Source: Acidobacteria bacterium UBA2990
GTDB taxonomy: Bacteria; Acidobacteriota; Vicinamibacteria; Vicinamibacterales; UBA8438
NCBI GenBank assembly: GCA_002347025.1
Contig: DEAE01000029.1
Coordinates: forward strand, 87,466-151,465
Reading direction: 5' to 3'
Length of the DNA stretch: 64,000 bases
Part shown: one piece after another, positions 34,756 through 44,233 of the stretch
Numbering within the stretch: the first letter of the stretch is position 1
Layout: the number at the start of each line of letters is the position of its first letter
Translations under genes and position numbers: made by a program
The notes under the pieces: model-generated
The model's database searches: none
What the model was told of the DNA's origin: nothing
What the model saw: only the letters and a program-made list of their open reading frames with translations

Positions 34756-36831
34756 TCATTTCGCCAGAGGATCCGGCCTGAGCTGAAATTTGACCACTTT
34801 CTGGTGAGTGCCAGGCCCACCCTCAAGGTGCCAGGCAGCGTAGTTCGAATAACTGGACCAGAGACCCTTCCCCTTCCATCCACTTGTGGGGTCATCGATT
34901 CGGCCGTTTGAAGATCGAGAGAAAAACCCAAGTGGGTAGGGCACTCGAAGAGTTATGAACTCTCCCTGATCTGGCACAAACACCTCCAAAGAATCGGTAT
35001 TCACAACCCCATATAGCGGCACGTCAATCCCAAGCCCGAGCACGTTGTGATGATCTACTTGTGTTAGATAGCTCTCATCAGAGTTGATGGGGAACTCAGC
35101 ATTCTGGTAGGTCGGCTTCTCCATCCGGTGAAAAGACCAGCCTTCCGGGCAGCTCTGCCCTACAGCTTCTGGACCATTAGTTACAGTGCAGGCACTCCTG
35201 TCAAACATAGCGAAATGCCCGCTACCCCGCCAATCCTGCCAAACAATCCCGTCCCCTGTGATATGCAATCCTCCACTTCCATAAGGCGACGGGTCCTGAA
35301 TGCTGGGGGGAGGCATATACACCTCCGCCCTGCATGACTCTGGAGGGTTGTCACCAAGCTCGAGACGCATCAGGGTGTTGTCATCAGGGCCATTGTCAGA
35401 ACACCACACAGAACCGTCCGCCTGGTTGTAAGCGGGCGAATAACAACCGTAGGCAATCCGATGGTCCCTTGTTGGATCAACCGACTCACCGGGCTCAGTC
35501 CAGCCTGTTGAAATGACACCATCTCCGTTCGTGTCTAAGATGGTGGGGCACCAACCCTGAGCAGTCTCGGAATCACCAGATTCGTCCCAAATTTCAGTGT
35601 CGATCCAACCTACTCCATCCCTAAACCCGTAGTAGAAACGTTCATCTTCACCTAACTGGTTATGGTCGGCCGAAAAGCAGGTATCGATTTCCCTAAATTC
35701 CTCACTCTGTGGGTCATACATAAAGGCTTGCCTGGACCCTTGAGCTAAGGGGAAATATTCCGCAAACGGGTTTGAGTTATCAGTGCAAAACTCCGGTTGT
35801 TCCTCAGCTGACCGTGTCCTCCCCGTCAACCACACCCGTCCATCACCGTCCATTGCTACACTACGGGGGTCAGATTGCCTTGCCCAGATTGGCTCATCAC
35901 CGTAATAAGGAGATGTCCGAGTGTTAGTTAGTATCGCCGGGGCGTCTGATGGGATCGTTATGTTGGTAGCCCTATGTGCGACCGGATCCAACACCGCGAG
36001 AATATCACTGGGTTGCACCACTCCATAAACCAACCCATTCGCGTTTACCGTCGCATCCCGAACGTCCGAAGCAGCGTTATCGGTCCGGCCATCAGTCTCA
36101 GTACCCCAGTCCCATAATGTCACAACGACATTCCGTTCAATACCGGTCGGCCGTGGTGGCTTTTGGACAGGCACCTCGCCAGAGGCTATACGTTCAGTCC
36201 AGTCAGCAAACATCCGCCGTTGTTCGCCAAGTCGGTTGTACATCGCGGACATCCCGCCCGCCATCGGGCCCATCCCAACCCGTTGATCCCAGGCTTCTAG
36301 GTGATTCGTCACACCAGCCATTACTGTTTCAGGGATCGTGCGAGTGGCAAGATTTCCAACCTGGTGACAGTTCATACAACCTGTTACCGCGCTACCTAGT
36401 TCCTGTTGGGACCGCTCGCCTTGAGGCAGTTCCAACATTGACAGCCACCAAGCTGCAGGGTATACCTCGGCTGCTGAAGCTTCATCAGGAGCAACGATGG
36501 CGGCCAGATCGAGCTGTTCTCCTGGACTTGCCGTCACACGGGGGGAATCAACAAGACCATAGCCCCTCACAAACACCTCATAGGTAGCCTGTGGAAGGTC
36601 GGGCAACACGTATAGACCCTCATTCCCAGTCACCACGGTCCGTATGAACCTAGTTGGCAAATCGGTTGTCTCAGCAATGACCCATACTCCAGCCTCTGGT
36701 CCAGCCTCACTTGTTACACGTCCCCCAATATCATCGCTATCCACTTCAACGGCGTCCTCGGCACAACTCCAAGTCATCACCCCAACCACCGTGACGGCCA
36801 CCACACTCACTGGCACTCGGATATGTCTCAT
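34756..36831 (-). CDS. Secreted carboxypeptidase-regulatory-like protein with one c-type haem motif and a propeller-like body
   Basis: This 691-residue protein has an N-terminal hydrophobic signal ending in a Cys (MTWSCAED), possibly a lipoprotein. Residues ~35-110 resemble a carboxypeptidase regulatory-like domain (GGRVTSEAGPEAGVWVIA, then YVLPDLPQATYEVFVRGYG). One CxxCH haem motif, GCMNCHQVG, sits at 152-156. The remainder has propeller-like turns with acidic loops (DTNGDGVIS, SVAMDGDGRVWLTGR). Proteins like this occur in Acidobacteriota, but I know no defined reaction. A strong terminator (36872-36900) separates it from the DUF1552 gene, so it has its own promoter. The name is by domain only. 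Confidence 0.6.
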   Translation of the reverse strand: MRHIRVPVSVVAVTVVGVMTWSCAEDAVEVDSDDIGGRVTSEAGPEAGVWVIAETTDLPTRFIRTVVTGNEGLYVLPDLPQATYEVFVRGYGLVDSPRVTASPGEQLDLAAIVAPDEASAAEVYPAAWWLSMLELPQGERSQQELGSAVTGCMNCHQVGNLATRTIPETVMAGVTNHLEAWDQRVGMGPMAGGMSAMYNRLGEQRRMFADWTERIASGEVPVQKPPRPTGIERNVVVTLWDWGTETDGRTDNAASDVRDATVNANGLVYGVVQPSDILAVLDPVAHRATNITIPSDAPAILTNTRTSPYYGDEPIWARQSDPRSVAMDGDGRVWLTGRTRSAEEQPEFCTDNSNPFAEYFPLAQGSRQAFMYDPQSEEFREIDTCFSADHNQLGEDERFYYGFRDGVGWIDTEIWDESGDSETAQGWCPTILDTNGDGVISTGWTEPGESVDPTRDHRIAYGCYSPAYNQADGSVWCSDNGPDDNTLMRLELGDNPPESCRAEVYMPPPSIQDPSPYGSGGLHITGDGIVWQDWRGSGHFAMFDRSACTVTNGPEAVGQSCPEGWSFHRMEKPTYQNAEFPINSDESYLTQVDHHNVLGLGIDVPLYGVVNTDSLEVFVPDQGEFITLRVPYPLGFFSRSSNGRIDDPTSGWKGKGLWSSYSNYAAWHLEGGPGTHQKVVKFQLRPDPLAK

Positions 36832-36871
36832 TGCTTATTCCCCCAAAAACCTTGAAAGGCCTGAAGGCCTG

Positions 36872-36900
36872 AAAAAAAGGCCCGGCGTAGCCGCCGGGCC
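36872..36900 (-). terminator. Rho-independent terminator after the DUF1592-DUF1552 operon
   Basis: On the minus strand GGCCCGGCG (36900-36892), loop GCTA and CGCCGGGCC (36887-36879) form a perfect 9-bp stem followed by seven U (36878-36872). It lies 46 bases after the DUF1552 stop. Confidence 0.93.
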
Positions 36901-36945
36901 CTCAACTACTTCGCTACGGAGCTCTTGCAGCCCCTACATTCGCAA

Positions 36946-38280
36946 CTATCCGACACTCAACAACTCCAACTTCCCTGTGCTGTCGCTCATGTTTTCAACC
37001 GGCACCCCCATCTTATCCAAAATCGTTAGATGAAGATTAGTGATGGGAGTTTTTTCAGGATAACGAATGTGACCACCAGCCTTCAATTGGCCTGACCCGC
37101 CTCCCAGCATGACCACCGGCAGCCCTTTATTTTCATGGCGGTTGCTGTCGGCCATGCCCGCGCCATACAGCAACAGCATATTATCGAGTAGATTGCCATC
37201 TCCATCCTGCGTTGACCGTGCCTTATCTAGGAAGTATGAAAAAAGCCGCAGGTGAAAGGCATTTATCTTCGAGATTTTTTCGTATAAGGTCGGGTCATCC
37301 CGGTGGTGTGACGTCGGATGATGAGAATCTGGCACTCCGATTTCAGGATAGGTTCTACCACTAATTTCACGTGCCAGCATATAGGTACTCACTCTGGTCA
37401 GATCAGTCTGATAAGCCAGTAGCAATAGATCGAACATCAGCTTAGCGTGTTCTTCGTAAGTTGCTGGAATTCCCGCGGGTTGATCTACCTCTGGCAACTC
37501 CCTGTCGCTTTGTTCCTCTGCCCTTTGAATACGCCGTTCAATGTCTCGAACCGCTTCAAGATACTCGTTCACGCGAACTTGGTCGCTGGGTCCCAAGCCT
37601 TGCTGTAGCGCATTGATCTTGTCGGTAACCGAATCCAAAATACTCTGATCCTTCGCCATCCGAGCTAGACGGGCCTTGGTATCTGTCGAACCACTATCGC
37701 CAAATAACCGTTCGAAAACTGCACGGGGGTTATTCTCTCCCAGCAAAGGGGTGGTCTCATTGCGCCACGCAATCGTATTTGTGTATGTACAGCTAAAGCC
37801 AACGTCACATGAACCCGATACATCACGACTATCGAGGGCCAACTCCAAAGAAGACAGCTGAGTATGCCGTCCAAAGCTTCGGGCTATCAACTGGTCGACC
37901 GATACATCAGCCTTCAAATTCGACTCAGTCCTAGCCGGTGTTACTCCCGTGAGAAACCGAGTCGCAGCGCTGGCATGGACACCTGCGTTACTAGGTACAC
38001 CATTAAGGCCAGTCAGAACAGTCATCTGATCTCGGTAATTACCGATCTCCTGCAACAGTCGCGTGACCTCAAATGCGCGACCTTCCGCATCAGGAGTCCA
38101 GTGTTGCATGGCCATACCATTCGGCACGTAGAAGACACCGAACCGCCGAACTGGGTTGGCAACAGTGTTACGAATGGCCGCCAGGGCTGGCACCATTCCG
38201 TCGAGTAGCGGCAAAGCGATACCAGCCCCGATACCTCTCAACACTGTTCGACGAGAAAGGGCCTTCTTTGTGACAATCAT
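36946..38280 (-). CDS. DUF1552 domain protein (Tat-exported)
   Basis: 444 residues. A twin-arginine signal (SRRTVLRGIGAGIALPLLDG) is followed by the DUF1552 body: RFGVFYVPNGMAMQHW, TVLTGLNG, SADVSVDQLIA-like SVDQLIARSFG, SCDVGFSCTYTNTIAWR, MLLYGAGMADSNRHENKGLPVVMLGG. The family nearly always pairs with DUF1592 proteins in Planctomycetota and Acidobacteriota and is uncharacterised. The start codon overlaps the DUF1592 stop by 4 bases, so the two are co-translated. A perfect terminator follows. Confidence 0.9.
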   Translation of the reverse strand: MIVTKKALSRRTVLRGIGAGIALPLLDGMVPALAAIRNTVANPVRRFGVFYVPNGMAMQHWTPDAEGRAFEVTRLLQEIGNYRDQMTVLTGLNGVPSNAGVHASAATRFLTGVTPARTESNLKADVSVDQLIARSFGRHTQLSSLELALDSRDVSGSCDVGFSCTYTNTIAWRNETTPLLGENNPRAVFERLFGDSGSTDTKARLARMAKDQSILDSVTDKINALQQGLGPSDQVRVNEYLEAVRDIERRIQRAEEQSDRELPEVDQPAGIPATYEEHAKLMFDLLLLAYQTDLTRVSTYMLAREISGRTYPEIGVPDSHHPTSHHRDDPTLYEKISKINAFHLRLFSYFLDKARSTQDGDGNLLDNMLLLYGAGMADSNRHENKGLPVVMLGGGSGQLKAGGHIRYPEKTPITNLHLTILDKMGVPVENMSDSTGKLELLSVG

Positions 38281-40823
38281 GACTCGGACCTCCGCATCTT
38301 AAACGAGGGGCTTTTCACAATACCGAGAACTATAGCTGACCAACGGTAATCATTACCAGCCGCCTCACGAACGATTTTCCGAACTGTCGACGCATCATAA
38401 TATTCGAGCGCACGCCCCAAGGCGTAGCCCATCAATTTCTCGGCCACCGTACCAACAAATTCATCGGGTCGACCTAGCAACAAATCACGAAGCCCTGTTG
38501 GACCTTCGAAAGAAGCCCCATCGGGTAGTGTTCCAGAAGAATCAATATCAGCGCCAGCCTCATTCTTATCTCGCCATTGACCAATGGCATTAAAGTTCTC
38601 AAGGGCAAATCCTATGGGATCCATTGGGGCATGGCAAACAGAGCAGGCCGGATTCTCTCGATGCTGCACCATAGCCTGGCGCATTGACAGAGGCTCACCT
38701 GATTCATCACGCTCCTCGAGTGTCGGAACGTCAGGAGGCGGCTCGGGAGGTGGAGCACCAAGCAAATTCTCAAGCACCCACTTACCTCTCAAGACCGGTG
38801 AAGTCCTATTCGGATACGAGGTGACCGTCATTACACTCCCGTGACTCAACAGCCCAGCCCACCGCCCTTCATCAAAAGTAACCCTGCGAAAGCGATTGCC
38901 ATAAACGCCGGAAACCCCGTAGTGTTCAGCCAACCGTTCGTTAACAAAGGTGTAGTTAGCTCGAAGGAGATCAAGGACGCTTCTGTCATTTTCCAACAGA
39001 TTCTCGAGGAAAAGTTGAGTCTCCATCTTAAAGGCACTGCGAAGATTTTCATCGAACTGCGGGAACACTAACGGGTCTGGATAAACTCCTTCGATGTTCC
39101 GGAAATGAAGCCATTGCCCGGCGAAGTTCTCGACCAGAGATGATGCTCGTCGATCCGCCAACATCCGCCGAACCTGCTGTTCCAAGACCTCTATCTCCCC
39201 TAGTTCTCCCGCCTCTGCTAGCGCCAGCAGCTCATCATCAGGCATGCTGCTCCACAGGAAAAACGACAATCTTGAGGCCAGCTCAACATCCGTCAAGGAA
39301 TAGGCAACCCCTGGTTCCCCATCAACAGGATCGTTCTCGATACGGTAAAGAAACTCAGGGTCCGCCAATATCCGCTCCAATGCAAAGGCGATACCTTGAT
39401 CAAAACCACCACCCTGGCGCCCGGCCTCAAAAAATCTCACCAAAACTTGCATGTCCGACTCAGACACTGGCCGACGGTAGGCTCTCCTAGCCAGGGTTGA
39501 CAGGATCTCCCGTGCGCAGTCTGGCTCGTCGGCCTCTGACTCAGGCCAACAGCTGAAGACTTTACGGCGTGAGGGCGTCTCGCCAGGACCAGAAACCGAA
39601 AAGGGTCCGATGATTTCAAGGCCATCTAGCGCGGGATTGCTATCTGGCATGTCATTAACTGCCAAAGCAAATCCAGACTGCCTCGGCTGCAGGATTCCAT
39701 CTTCTTCCCACCTCTCCCTCGGGAATGACACTCCTACAAAGTGGGGACCGGCATCCACTCGCAGACGGACCTCAAGGTCGTCACCAGCATGTAAGGCATA
39801 GGTTTCCCAGTCATCATCTCCCCGGATATTTCCGGCGAAACTCATGGGCGCCGGCATCCCTGGCGCCTCACCACCGAACAAAAATCTCCGGATCAGTCGT
39901 CCATCAAGACGAACCTCAACCTCGTGTTCCTGATCAATCCCACGCACGTAGCCCACATAGTTCGTCCGGAGGCGCAACCTGAACTCATAATCACCATCTA
40001 CTGGGAAATGGTGATTGACCACCAGGCCACCTCTCGACCCGAACGGTAGTTTCTCATCCTGCTGATCGTCTTGAACCAGGTTTAGAGGAACGTCATACGT
40101 TTTTATTTCACTACCGCCTGGCGGGGGTGTCCCAATGACCAATCTGGCGATCTTCCGAGCCGCCGATACATAACTCTCGAATAAGGCCGGAGACAAAGAT
40201 AAAGCCCCCGCGTTGTTATCGAAGCCATATCGGTCAGGAGTATCCGCTGGAATCCACTCAGTCACGTCAACGTCAAGACCGAGTAAATCACGGATGACGT
40301 TCTGATACTCCGTTTGATTTAGGCGATGAAATGCCTGTGTTCTCCCAGGGTTAGGTCGCGTTTGGGCCACTTGGTCCAATTGCTCTTCAAGCCAACGTCG
40401 AAAGCCGTCATAAGCCTTCTTGTCCGGGCGTGGTCTCGGTTGGGGGGGCATCGCACCAACGCGAAGTTTACGAACCACCTTTTCCCAAATTTCCGGATCC
40501 TCACCAACGTTATCAACATCAACCTTGTCTAGCGACAGCCCCAAGGCCCTGATTTGGGATAAAACCAGGGAGTCCGTCTCATCGCTACTCTCCACCAACT
40601 CGCTGTTGTGACAGGTCACACAATACTGATCCAATAAAGCCCGCTGTGGCGAGGTTTCTGCCGGATTGGACTGGGCTCCCGATTGTGCCCCGCCAGCTAC
40701 CAAGATCGGACTTGGATGCGCACCCAAGCAGGCCCCTACGGCAATTACAGCTACCGCGGTTTTTCGCAAGATCGATAGCCTTAACTGAGAAAAAATCCTG
40801 ACTGGATGGCATTCGCAGACCAT
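38277..40823 (-). CDS. DUF1592-family multidomain c-type haem protein (DUF1587/1592/1588/1585)
   Basis: 848 residues with a signal peptide. Residues ~60-130 form a cytochrome c-like module with CVTCHNS (CxxCH at 68-72). Next comes the DUF1587-type block (FHRLNQTEYQNVIRDLLGLD), a carbohydrate-binding-like beta region (residues ~250-390), then DUF1592/1588 (SFFLWSSMPDDELLALA, SYPNRTSPVLRGKWVLENLL). A second haem motif, CSVCHAPMDPIGFALENF, and the DUF1585 C-terminus follow. The family is predicted to act in extracytoplasmic redox chemistry together with DUF1552, but no reaction is established. The start could be the M at 40823 or somewhat downstream. Confidence 0.88.
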   Translation of the reverse strand: MVCECHPVRIFSQLRLSILRKTAVAVIAVGACLGAHPSPILVAGGAQSGAQSNPAETSPQRALLDQYCVTCHNSELVESSDETDSLVLSQIRALGLSLDKVDVDNVGEDPEIWEKVVRKLRVGAMPPQPRPRPDKKAYDGFRRWLEEQLDQVAQTRPNPGRTQAFHRLNQTEYQNVIRDLLGLDVDVTEWIPADTPDRYGFDNNAGALSLSPALFESYVSAARKIARLVIGTPPPGGSEIKTYDVPLNLVQDDQQDEKLPFGSRGGLVVNHHFPVDGDYEFRLRLRTNYVGYVRGIDQEHEVEVRLDGRLIRRFLFGGEAPGMPAPMSFAGNIRGDDDWETYALHAGDDLEVRLRVDAGPHFVGVSFPRERWEEDGILQPRQSGFALAVNDMPDSNPALDGLEIIGPFSVSGPGETPSRRKVFSCWPESEADEPDCAREILSTLARRAYRRPVSESDMQVLVRFFEAGRQGGGFDQGIAFALERILADPEFLYRIENDPVDGEPGVAYSLTDVELASRLSFFLWSSMPDDELLALAEAGELGEIEVLEQQVRRMLADRRASSLVENFAGQWLHFRNIEGVYPDPLVFPQFDENLRSAFKMETQLFLENLLENDRSVLDLLRANYTFVNERLAEHYGVSGVYGNRFRRVTFDEGRWAGLLSHGSVMTVTSYPNRTSPVLRGKWVLENLLGAPPPEPPPDVPTLEERDESGEPLSMRQAMVQHRENPACSVCHAPMDPIGFALENFNAIGQWRDKNEAGADIDSSGTLPDGASFEGPTGLRDLLLGRPDEFVGTVAEKLMGYALGRALEYYDASTVRKIVREAAGNDYRWSAIVLGIVKSPSFKMRRSES

Positions 40824-41070
40824 AGGCCGACCCAGTGTGGCCCCATTTGACCTCTTCTGTCAATCGGTCGACATTGAATATACATCTCTCGCTAAAACCA
40901 AAGCGGACTCCCTTCCTACACCTGTAAGAATCGGCACCCACCAGCCTTTGAACAGCTCACCACCCGTGATCCTCGAGACTGGGTTAGAATCATTAGTCTG
41001 ATGGGGCCACCCGCCCGACCACCCTTAGACTTGTGAACGGTGGTGCAAAGAAGAAGGGTTAAATAGCAAA

Positions 41071-42669
41071 ATGACTGCAAATCAGTCTGCCAAACGACTG
41101 CCATATTTTCTAGCCCTGATCGTGGGCCTTGCCCTCACGAGCTTCACCGTTGCAACTCCTCTCGCCGCTGCAGAGGGTGCCTTGACTCTCATCTCTGCTG
41201 TCAAATCCGGTAAAGTGGAATTCGTCCAGCAGGCTCTCGCAGAAAATATGTCGGTCGACACAACCGAACCAGACGGCGCTACAGCATTGCACTGGGCGGC
41301 ATTTCGTGACTACCTCGAAATCGCGGATTTACTTATCGCCGCCGGAGCCGATGTAAATGCTTCAAATGCTCTCGGCGCCACGCCCCTCTGGCTAGCCGCC
41401 GACAACGGAAGCGCGGCCATGGTTGACCGCCTGCTTACCGCTGGGGCTTCTCCCAACGCTCCACTGCCTGGAGGCGAGACTCCTCTAATGACGGCCTCCA
41501 GAACGGGCGCCACTGCAGCGGTAAACTCTCTGCTCTCTGCCAGAGCCCGCGTAAATGAGGCTGAACACTCCAGGGGACAAACTGCTTTAATGTGGGCTGC
41601 CGCTCAGGGCCATCACAAGGTAGTCGAAGCTTTGCTACTTCACGGAGCAGACTTCTCCGCACGCTCCAAGATTCGTCCACGGCTCATGCATGCCGCCAGC
41701 ACCAATGCCTCCCAATATGACCAAGGAATCATCTGGAATCGAGGAGGGTTCACCTCACTCCTCTTTACCGCTCGTCATGGGCATATTCCCTCAGCCCACC
41801 TTCTCTTGTCGGCCGGGGCTTCCATCGATAAACCCGCGCCCACCGGAGCCTCACCCCTTGTCGTCGCCACTCACAGCGGTCAAAGTCAATTCGCAGCCTA
41901 TCTCTTAGAAACTGGCGCAGACCCAAATTCAATGGGTGCAGGCTACAGCCCTCTCCACGCAGCCATTCTCCGGGGTGACGGGGATTTGGTAAAAAAACTC
42001 TTAGCCCACGGCGCCAACCCCAATGCTCGCCTCAAGTCAGGTACTCCTGTTCGCCGCGCGAGTCAGGACTGGGCTATCAATCCATCCTTAGTCAGTGCTA
42101 CCCCTTACTGGCTAGCAGCCTATTTCCATGACGTCGATATTATGCGAGACCTCGTGTCAGCGGGCGCCGACCCACACCTGACAACACTCGAACGCTGGCA
42201 ACCCGTCTTTGACCGTGCTGGGGGCGTAGGACCTCCTCACATAGTGGGCGGGTTCATTCCACCTTTACTAGCCGCCGTGCGTGGTCCAGCCGGACGAGGA
42301 CGTTTCTTTAATACTTCCTTACGAAACCCAGACAGAGAGGAACTTGCGGTGCTAGCCGCTACTCGCGTGGCCATCGGCTTTGGAGCTGACGTGACTGCAG
42401 CTGATCTGCAAGGGGATACGGCTCTCCACGGCGCGGCCCAACGCAATTTCAGTAGTGTTGTCTCGTTGCTTGTCGAACATGGCGCGAACCTTAATGTAAA
42501 AAATCAGTCTGGGCGTTCTCCTCTCGATCTAGCAAAAGCCGCAGAGGCGACCCGTGCAAGGGTCGACGACCCCTCTCGTTATCCCCAAGGCAATTCCGCT
42601 GACACTCTCAGGGCTTTCGGCGCGACGGAATCGACTAAAGACCCCGAGGAGACAACCTCCAATCGTTGA
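41071..42669 (+). CDS. Exported ankyrin-repeat protein
   Basis: 532 residues. A signal peptide (LIVGLALTSFTVATPLAAA) precedes at least nine ankyrin repeats, for example DGATALHWAAFRDYLEIADL, GATPLWLAADNG, GETPLMTASRTG, GQTALMWAAAQGHHKVVEAL and GDTALHGAAQRNFSSVVSLL. Ankyrin stacks mediate protein contacts. Being exported, this one should act in the periplasm. It is divergent from the DUF1592-DUF1552 operon, with 247 bases between, suggesting shared regulation. No Shine-Dalgarno is obvious; a TTAAAT lies 6 bases before the ATG. Confidence 0.85.
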   Translation: MTANQSAKRLPYFLALIVGLALTSFTVATPLAAAEGALTLISAVKSGKVEFVQQALAENMSVDTTEPDGATALHWAAFRDYLEIADLLIAAGADVNASNALGATPLWLAADNGSAAMVDRLLTAGASPNAPLPGGETPLMTASRTGATAAVNSLLSARARVNEAEHSRGQTALMWAAAQGHHKVVEALLLHGADFSARSKIRPRLMHAASTNASQYDQGIIWNRGGFTSLLFTARHGHIPSAHLLLSAGASIDKPAPTGASPLVVATHSGQSQFAAYLLETGADPNSMGAGYSPLHAAILRGDGDLVKKLLAHGANPNARLKSGTPVRRASQDWAINPSLVSATPYWLAAYFHDVDIMRDLVSAGADPHLTTLERWQPVFDRAGGVGPPHIVGGFIPPLLAAVRGPAGRGRFFNTSLRNPDREELAVLAATRVAIGFGADVTAADLQGDTALHGAAQRNFSSVVSLLVEHGANLNVKNQSGRSPLDLAKAAEATRARVDDPSRYPQGNSADTLRAFGATESTKDPEETTSNR

Positions 42670-42780
42670 GTATTTGATTGGTCGCTAATTTTTTTATGAC
42701 CCTCTTTAACATTACCTGTGTGGCCTCAACCCCAACAGGTGCTTCGCTCTGTGCCAGCTAACTCGGCTATCTACACTTCA

Positions 42781-43290
42781 ATGATTCGCCCCATCCTCCG
42801 TCACGGTGCCGGCATTCTCCATGCCGAAGCGAGTCCGGTAATTGCATTCGATAAAGAGCTCGAAACCCTCATCGAAGATATGGTCCAGACGATGTACGCC
42901 GCCTCTGGCGTGGGCCTAGCCGCTCCCCAGATAGGCGTAGGCTTTCGTATCTTTGTGGCGGACCCCTCAAGCGGCCACTCATTGGATGAACTGATCACGG
43001 TAATCAACCCCAAGGTTCTAGAGCAGGATGGCATACAAACTGAAGAGGAGGGCTGTCTCAGCCTGCCAGGTTTCACCGACCGCGTGAATCGGCCTAGTCG
43101 GGTAGTCCTGTCCGGGTACGACAAGGACGGTTCTTCAATCAAGGTAGAAGGCACCGACCTCTTAGCCCGCGTCTTGCAGCATGAAATGGACCACTTGAAC
43201 GGCAGCCTATTTGTTGATCGCCTGCATGGCTTCAGAAAACAAAAAATCGTCCGGCGTGTACGTAAACTTCAACGCACGGGTAAGTGGTGA
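42781..43290 (+). CDS. def: Peptide deformylase
   Basis: Def removes the formyl group from nascent proteins. It has all three metal-site motifs: GVGLAAPQIG (43-52), EGCLSLPG with C92, and QHEMDHLNG with H134, E135 and H138. The ATG at 42781 gives 169 residues beginning MIRPILRHG, as in the family. The frame extends to a GTG at 42718, without support. Its stop overlaps the fmt start. Confidence 0.95.
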   Translation: MIRPILRHGAGILHAEASPVIAFDKELETLIEDMVQTMYAASGVGLAAPQIGVGFRIFVADPSSGHSLDELITVINPKVLEQDGIQTEEEGCLSLPGFTDRVNRPSRVVLSGYDKDGSSIKVEGTDLLARVLQHEMDHLNGSLFVDRLHGFRKQKIVRRVRKLQRTGKW

Positions 43291-44231
43291 GAATAGCGTT
43301 CTTCGGAACCCCTGCCTTTGCCGTTCCTTCTCTAGAGGCACTGATTAAGGGTGGCGAACACATCGTGGTTGTTGTCACTCAACCAGACCGCCCTAGGGGC
43401 CGCGGTCAAAAGGTCATTCACTCCTTAGTCAAGGCAACCGCCATCAAAAACAAGATTCCGGTACTTCAACCTAATCGTGCTAAGGATCAAGATTTTCATG
43501 AAAGCCTCACCCTACACTCCCCCGATTTAGGGGTTGTCGTGGCTTACGGTCAAATCTTGCCAGAGACCATACTGCGGCTCCCACCTAAAGGCATTATAAA
43601 CGTCCATGCCTCACTCTTGCCCCAGTATCGTGGCCCAGCGCCAATTCAGCGAGCGGTCATGGCCGGTGAAAACAACACTGGAATAACAATGATTCGCCTT
43701 ATTCGCGAAATGGACGCAGGACCCATTCTAAGCCAAGCCACCTATCCGATAAGTGACGATGAAAACAGCGAAGACCTTGAGCAAGCCCTGTCTCTGCTTG
43801 GAGCCAAACTCCTACTATCCACAGTAAGATCGATCGCTGCCGGGAGAACCCAAGAACAACCCCAAGATCACAGCCTCGCCACATTTGCACCTTTGATAAC
43901 CAAGGAGGACGGCCGGATCAACTGGCGCGACGATGCACTAACCCTGCACAACCTCGTACGTGGACTCCTCCCTCGGCCACGGGCCTTTACCTGTCTCGGA
44001 GGGACACGCCTTCTAGTTCTCAGAACCAGTGTGGAACTTTCATCTTCTGCCACTGGCAAACCCGGTCAAATCCTGGCCGCCAGTGGCGATAAATTACAAG
44101 TATGCTGTGGCCAAAGGACAGTCCTTGCTATTCATGAGATTCAGCCGGAAGGCAAAAGGGTCCTACCCATCCGGGCATTCCTAGCCGGACACCCTATTAA
44201 CACCGGAATGTTTTTTGAACGGACTAAATAA
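43284..44231 (+). CDS. fmt: Methionyl-tRNA formyltransferase
   Basis: Fmt formylates initiator Met-tRNA with 10-formyl-tetrahydrofolate. The 315-residue protein starts VRIAFFGTPAFAVPSL and has VVTQPDRPRGRGQ and the catalytic INVHASLLPQYRGPAPI block (N106, H108). A C-terminal OB domain begins near VRGLLPRPRAF. Tandem GTG codons at 43284 and 43287 lie inside the end of def, so the genes are coupled. def and fmt are a conserved functional pair. Confidence 0.95.
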   Translation: MVRIAFFGTPAFAVPSLEALIKGGEHIVVVVTQPDRPRGRGQKVIHSLVKATAIKNKIPVLQPNRAKDQDFHESLTLHSPDLGVVVAYGQILPETILRLPPKGIINVHASLLPQYRGPAPIQRAVMAGENNTGITMIRLIREMDAGPILSQATYPISDDENSEDLEQALSLLGAKLLLSTVRSIAAGRTQEQPQDHSLATFAPLITKEDGRINWRDDALTLHNLVRGLLPRPRAFTCLGGTRLLVLRTSVELSSSATGKPGQILAASGDKLQVCCGQRTVLAIHEIQPEGKRVLPIRAFLAGHPINTGMFFERTK

Positions 44232-44233
44232 AC

